Origin: a bacterium
GTDB taxonomy: Bacteria > Bacillota_I > Bacilli_A > RF39 > UBA660
Assembly (NCBI GenBank): GCA_030525085.1
Contig: JAUNFK010000006.1
Location: 1-46,021, forward strand
Reading direction: 5' to 3'
DNA length: 46,021 nt
The notes under the pieces are model-generated. The model was not told the origin of the DNA and ran no database searches. It saw only the letters and a program-made list of their open reading frames with translations. The position numbers and the translations under genes were made by a program. Of the stretch, positions 42,465 through 46,021 are shown piece after piece. The first letter of the stretch is position 1. Every line of letters starts with the position of its first letter.

Positions 42465-44162
42465 ATGAAACTAAAAACAAACTTTTTCTACACTCTAAGA
42501 GAAAATGCTAAAGACGAAGACAGCACTAGTGGCAACCTACTTGTAAGAAGTGGAATGATAAAAAAAATAGGTGCAGGTATCTATATGTTCATGCCATTAG
42601 GACTACGTACATTTAACAACATCAAAAATATAATCAAAGAGGAAATGGATAATGCTGGAGCTCAAGAACTTCTAATGCCAAGCTTAATTCCAGAAGAATA
42701 TTATGAAGTATGTGGTAGAGTAGACTCACTAGGTAGCTCAATGTTTCACTTAAAAGACAGATACTCTAAGCCATATGTTCTAGGACCAACCCATGAAGAA
42801 CTATTTGCAGTTGCTGCTAAAAATATGGTTAGAAGTTACAAAGACTTACCATTTACTATCTATCAGCAAGCACCAAAATATCGTGATGAACCTAGACCAA
42901 GATTTGGCCTTATCAGAGTTCGTGAATTTACTATGAAGGATGCTTACTCTTTCGACAAAGATGAAGAAGGATTAGACATTTCATATCACAAAATGTTTGA
43001 TGCCTACAAAAAAATCTTTGATCGTATTGGCTTAAACTATGCAATCGTTAAAGCTGACACTGGTATTATGGGTGGCTCTTTATCTGAAGAATTTCAAGCA
43101 ATAACTGATATTGGTGAAGATACTGTAGTACTATGCGATAAATGTAATTACTCATCAAACATCGAAGTATCAAAGCATATCCCAGATGAACCTATCAAAG
43201 AAGAACTAAAAGAAAAAGAACTTGTAGAGACTCCTCATATGCAAACAATTGAAGAAGTAACTAAATTTTTAAATATCGATATCAAAAAAACAGTTAAAGC
43301 CCTTATCATGAACATTGATGGTAAACTAACTATTTTCTTTGTAAGAGGCGATAGAACTCTAAATGAAACCAAAGTAACCAAATTATTAAAATGTAAAGAA
43401 ATAAACTTTGCAGATGACACTCTTATTAGCACATCTAATGCTTGCCCTGGATTTACTGGCCCAATTGGCCTAACCGGAGCACAAATCATTATTGACGAAG
43501 AAGTTCTAAACATGACTAACTTCGTAGTAGGTGCAAATAAAGAAGGATACCATTATATAAACGCTAATATCAAAGACTTTACCTATGACATTGCAGCAGA
43601 TATCGTAAACGTTGAAGAAAACGATACATGCCCAGCTTGTGGTGGTAAACTATACTTTAAAAAGGGTATCGAAGTAGGTAATACATTTAAGCTAGGAACT
43701 AAATACGCTGAAAAATTTGGCTTAACATACCTAGATGAAAATAATACATCACACCCAGTAGTAATGGGAAGTTATGGTATTGGCCCAGGAAGAATCTTAG
43801 CATCTTACGTAGAACAAAATAACGATGAAAAAGGAATCATCTGGCCACTAAATATTGCTCCATTTAAAGTAGCAATATGTGCCCTTAATACAAATGATGA
43901 AAACTGTATGAACTATGCTAATGAACTACATGACAATTTAGAAAAAGCTGGAATAGACACTTTACTAGATGATAGAGAAGAACGTCCTGGTATCAAATTT
44001 AATGACATGGATCTTATCGGTATTCCGATTAGAATTACCGTTGGTAAAAAACTAAATGATGGCATAGTTGAATTCAAACTAAGAAAAGAAAATGAAAGTA
44101 TTGACCTTTCAAAAGATGAAGCTTTAGAATATATTACAAAATACGTCAAAGAAAATATCTAA
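42465..44162 (+). CDS. proS: Prolyl-tRNA synthetase, bacterial type with editing domain
   Basis: Class II synthetase charging tRNA-Pro, 565 residues. Motif 1/2 region: MPSLIPEEYYEVCGR, PTHEELF, PKYRDEPRPRFGLIRVREFTMKDAYSF. The INS/YbaK editing domain spans roughly 230-385 (TVKALIMNIDGKLTIFFVRGDR). Motif 3 VMGSYGIGPGRILA and the anticodon domain DDREERPGIKFNDMDLIGIP follow. ATG 42465 has AAGAAGGA upstream; a longer frame to 42402 would run through the T-box terminator, so it is rejected. Controlled by the T-box. Confidence 0.95.
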   Translation: MKLKTNFFYTLRENAKDEDSTSGNLLVRSGMIKKIGAGIYMFMPLGLRTFNNIKNIIKEEMDNAGAQELLMPSLIPEEYYEVCGRVDSLGSSMFHLKDRYSKPYVLGPTHEELFAVAAKNMVRSYKDLPFTIYQQAPKYRDEPRPRFGLIRVREFTMKDAYSFDKDEEGLDISYHKMFDAYKKIFDRIGLNYAIVKADTGIMGGSLSEEFQAITDIGEDTVVLCDKCNYSSNIEVSKHIPDEPIKEELKEKELVETPHMQTIEEVTKFLNIDIKKTVKALIMNIDGKLTIFFVRGDRTLNETKVTKLLKCKEINFADDTLISTSNACPGFTGPIGLTGAQIIIDEEVLNMTNFVVGANKEGYHYINANIKDFTYDIAADIVNVEENDTCPACGGKLYFKKGIEVGNTFKLGTKYAEKFGLTYLDENNTSHPVVMGSYGIGPGRILASYVEQNNDEKGIIWPLNIAPFKVAICALNTNDENCMNYANELHDNLEKAGIDTLLDDREERPGIKFNDMDLIGIPIRITVGKKLNDGIVEFKLRKENESIDLSKDEALEYITKYVKENI

Positions 44163-44215
44163 AAAAACTTTAAAAAGTATTCTGTATATGATATTATTAT
44201 AATAGGTGAGAAAGA

Positions 44216-44317
44216 ATGAACAAAAAAAGTAAAACATTACTAGCAGTAGGTATCTGCACTATTACTATAGTAGCAGGCTTCTGGTTTGGAGTTCTATTAT
44301 TTCAAGCTGTAATGTAA
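44216..44317 (+). CDS. 33-residue single-span membrane protein
   Basis: MNKKSKTLLAVGICTITIVA followed by GFWFGVLLFQAVM: a short basic start and one hydrophobic helix to the end. AGGTGAG is 7 bases before ATG 44216, and the frame closes at TAA 44315, immediately followed by a terminator. The clean SD plus terminator supports a real small gene, not noise. TATTATAAT about 10 bases ahead of the SD could be a -10. It may be a small regulatory or stress membrane peptide; function unknown. Confidence 0.6.
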   Translation: MNKKSKTLLAVGICTITIVAGFWFGVLLFQAVM

Positions 44318-44341
44318 AATCGCAATTAAGCGATTTTTTTA
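44317..44341 (+). terminator. Terminator of the 33-residue protein
   Basis: AAATCGC, loop AATTAA, GCGATTT, then T-run. The stretch 44342-44453 that follows shows only AT-rich sequence up to the SD of the next gene. Confidence 0.8.
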
Positions 44342-44453
44342 TTTTATAAAAAGGAAATAAACACTTCTCTTACAATAATAAATAATGTAAGGACAAGACA
44401 TGATTAGACATTTTTCTAAATAACTTTATATTACACTATGTATGGTGATAAAA

Positions 44454-44894
44454 ATGAAAAAAATAATGCCATACATTATATCTCTTGTTTTAGGTACTAT
44501 TTTTGGTTACTTAGTATTTGATAAAACCGACTTTGATATTAAAGAAGTGTTTGGTGATTACGAAGAAGTAACTGGCTTTCAACTGGGTGTTTTTAATGAT
44601 CTCAAAGTAGCAGAAGAATTTAAAAACAAATACACACCTTCAGTAATAATTAAAGATGATGATGTATACCGGGTATACTATAGTATTCTTAAAAGTGATG
44701 AACCAATTACCAAAATGGAAGATTATCTTTCTAACAAAGAAATATCATTCTATAAAAAAACAATCACCATTAACGACGCTGACTTAATAAGTGCAATTCA
44801 CACATATGAAAATGGCATAACCAAAGGAAATGATAAAGTAATTGAAAATATTAATAATCTAATTATGGCTAGTTACAAGGAGAGTGTATTATGA
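44454..44894 (+). CDS. Membrane-anchored SPOR-like protein
   Basis: 146 residues. N-terminal membrane anchor (about 4-20), then an extracellular domain with GFQLGVFNDLKVAEEFKNKY...VIIKDDDVYRVYYSILKSDEP...KMEDYLSNKEISFYKKTI, which follows the SPOR pattern (FQ.G.F....A......YRVY.......A....L). SPOR domains bind denuded glycan at division sites. The match is by eye and moderate only. ATG 44454 is preceded by GGTGATAAA. Its stop overlaps the start of radC by 4 bases. Confidence 0.5.
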   Translation: MKKIMPYIISLVLGTIFGYLVFDKTDFDIKEVFGDYEEVTGFQLGVFNDLKVAEEFKNKYTPSVIIKDDDVYRVYYSILKSDEPITKMEDYLSNKEISFYKKTITINDADLISAIHTYENGITKGNDKVIENINNLIMASYKESVL

Positions 44895-45571
44895 AAATAA
44901 AAGATTTACCAGATTTAGAAAAACCTAGAGAACGTTTAAATAAATATGGAGCTAAATATTTAAGCAATGAAGAATTGCTTGCTATCTTACTTAGAACAGG
45001 CTCAAAAGATAAGAATGTTAAAGAATTAAGTAGTACAGTTCTAACTAAACTAAAAACAATTGAAGATATGGATAAAATGACTATTAATGAACTATCAAGC
45101 ATTAAAGGTATCGGAAAAGTAAAGGCAATTACACTCTTAGCAGCTATCGAACTAGGTAAAAGAGTAAACACCAAATCATTTAATGAAAACATTACCTTAA
45201 ATAACGCAGCACTTATTAATGAATATTTTTCCAACTATATAACAGGTGACAAAGAAAAACTACTAGTAATTCTTTTAGATAATAAAAAAAGACTTATAAG
45301 CTACCAAATAATGTATGAAGGAACAAGCGAAGAAGTAAGTGCTAGTCCTAAAGAAATATTTAATTATGCCATTAAAGAAAGAGCGGCAAGCATTATTCTT
45401 ATGCATAACCATCCTTCTGGAGTAATAACTCCATCATCAGCAGATAACAGCATAACTAAAAATCTAGCACTATCAGGTCAAATGCTTGGCATAAACATAT
45501 TAGATCATATCATTACAAATGGCAAAGAATTCTTTAGCTTTTATGAGGAAATGAATAAAAATGAAGCGTAA
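44891..45571 (+). CDS. radC: RadC/JAB-domain protein
   Basis: 226 residues. N-terminal UPF0758/helix-hairpin-helix part (RLNKYGAKYLSNEELLAILLRTG, INELSSIKGIGKVKAITLLAAIELGKR), then a JAB1/MPN metalloprotease-like domain with the zinc site LMHNHPSGVITPSSADNSIT and a final DHIIT. Its role is uncertain despite the name. In many Firmicutes it lies just ahead of mreBCD, and here it overlaps mreC by 11 bases. AAGGAGAG precedes ATG 44891. Confidence 0.9.
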   Translation: MKIKDLPDLEKPRERLNKYGAKYLSNEELLAILLRTGSKDKNVKELSSTVLTKLKTIEDMDKMTINELSSIKGIGKVKAITLLAAIELGKRVNTKSFNENITLNNAALINEYFSNYITGDKEKLLVILLDNKKRLISYQIMYEGTSEEVSASPKEIFNYAIKERAASIILMHNHPSGVITPSSADNSITKNLALSGQMLGINILDHIITNGKEFFSFYEEMNKNEA

Positions 45572-46021
45572 TTATTATATATTTATTATAATCTTTCTAG
45601 TAGTAATTTTTCACGCCAACATCCTTAATCTATTTATAAATGTAAAACATATTTTTACTGAAGAATCACCAGATTTAAAATACGAAATACTAAAAGAAGA
45701 AAATCGAAAAATAAAAGATGAATACACCACGTTACTTAACTTTAAAAATAGTATTAATATCGAAGAAAATTATACAATTACTAATATCCATAAAAATAAT
45801 TATGGCTTTGAAAAAATAATCTTAAATGGCTCTTATAAAGAGCAAAGTGAAATAGTAACCGAAAGTGGCTTAGTTGGCATAATAACAAAAAAAGATAATA
45901 ATTTATCAGAAGGCGAATCTTTATATAACACTAATATTTTAGTAAAAATAGGGGACACTGAAGGGAAAATATCTGGTAAGAACGAAGAAGATAATCTTTT
46001 AATTAAAGAAATAAGTAATTA
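45561..46021 (+). CDS. mreC: MreC-like rod-shape protein, truncated by window edge
   Basis: 153 complete codons, open to the right edge, so the C-terminus is missing. A short cytoplasmic start, then one membrane span (about 5-26, YIFIIIFLVVIFHANIL), a coiled-coil-like helix (YEILKEENRKIKDEYTTLLN), and a beta domain with ESGLVGIITKKDNNLSEGESLY and LVKIGDTEGKISG, which fits the two-barrel MreC fold where GLVG and the later G-I-S-G lie. It scaffolds the elongasome. The gene overlaps radC by 11 bases. mreB, often between radC and mreC, is not present here. Confidence 0.8.
   Translation, partial: MKRNYYIFIIIFLVVIFHANILNLFINVKHIFTEESPDLKYEILKEENRKIKDEYTTLLNFKNSINIEENYTITNIHKNNYGFEKIILNGSYKEQSEIVTESGLVGIITKKDNNLSEGESLYNTNILVKIGDTEGKISGKNEEDNLLIKEISN

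Noticed and set aside
1-46021. Reverse transcriptase and template repeat for a DGR within the window
   Set aside because: No coding frame shows an RT catalytic motif (YxDD in a retroelement context), and I found no second copy of the 2164-2289 tract; if a DGR exists, it is outside.

Overview
This is an AT-rich chromosomal window from a walled, low-GC Gram-positive bacterium. It looks like an uncultured gut-type member of the Bacilli (RF39/Erysipelotrichales-like), but that placement is inferred from gene content and style only. Codon use is strongly A/T-ending. TGA is a normal stop here (for example at 17992-17994 and 28146-28148), so this is not the Mycoplasma code. Shine-Dalgarno sites are clear, promoters are sigma-A type and often have an extended -10, and there are two T-box riboswitches. 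MurB, a LytR-CpsA-Psr protein, UppS, MreC and two sortases point to a peptidoglycan wall. I saw no sporulation genes.

Layout. 1-2.4 kb: the end of a HerA-like ATPase, then surface paralogue A. 2.4-8.9 kb: rpmB (minus), then dnaE, uppS, cdsA, a RseP-type protease and a Glu/Pro-rich membrane protein. 9.0-15.2 kb: surface paralogue B, parE, def, DUF192, a Flp-type pilin, an unknown protein and DUF1003. 15.4-16.5 kb: a C39-like peptidase and two tRNAs. 16.6-26.7 kb: a cell-surface region with an MBOAT/DHHW/DUF4358/SGNH operon (its MBOAT gene is frameshifted), a polysaccharide deacetylase, a thioester/CnaB adhesin with its sortase, and a sortase B with an extra cytoplasmic domain. 26.7-34.8 kb: DUF421, a CPBP protease pair, mtaB, LysM and LCP proteins, and a GspE/PilB ATPase. 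34.9-46.0 kb: a T-box operon (HD protein, valS), murB, surface paralogue C, an unknown gene, T-box-proS, two small membrane proteins, radC and the start of mreC.

The main discovery is a three-member family of large surface proteins (A 730-2358, B 9035-10837, C 39328-41298) that share a C-terminal lectin-like domain and a conserved promoter/leader. In B and C the spacer between -35 and -10 holds a run of 8 or 9 G, which is the layout of a phase-variable promoter. A has an ordinary 17-base spacer, but the last ~125 bases of its lectin-like domain have an abrupt change of codon usage (mostly NNC/NNT codons, GC-rich) and end in a small inverted repeat. This is what a diversity-generating retroelement variable region would look like. 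No reverse transcriptase lies in the window, so any template and RT must be elsewhere. The MBOAT acyltransferase is broken by a 2-base change in a TA repeat, a third possible slippage switch acting on the cell surface.

No database search was possible. Family names come from motifs recognised by eye, and all counts were done by hand.
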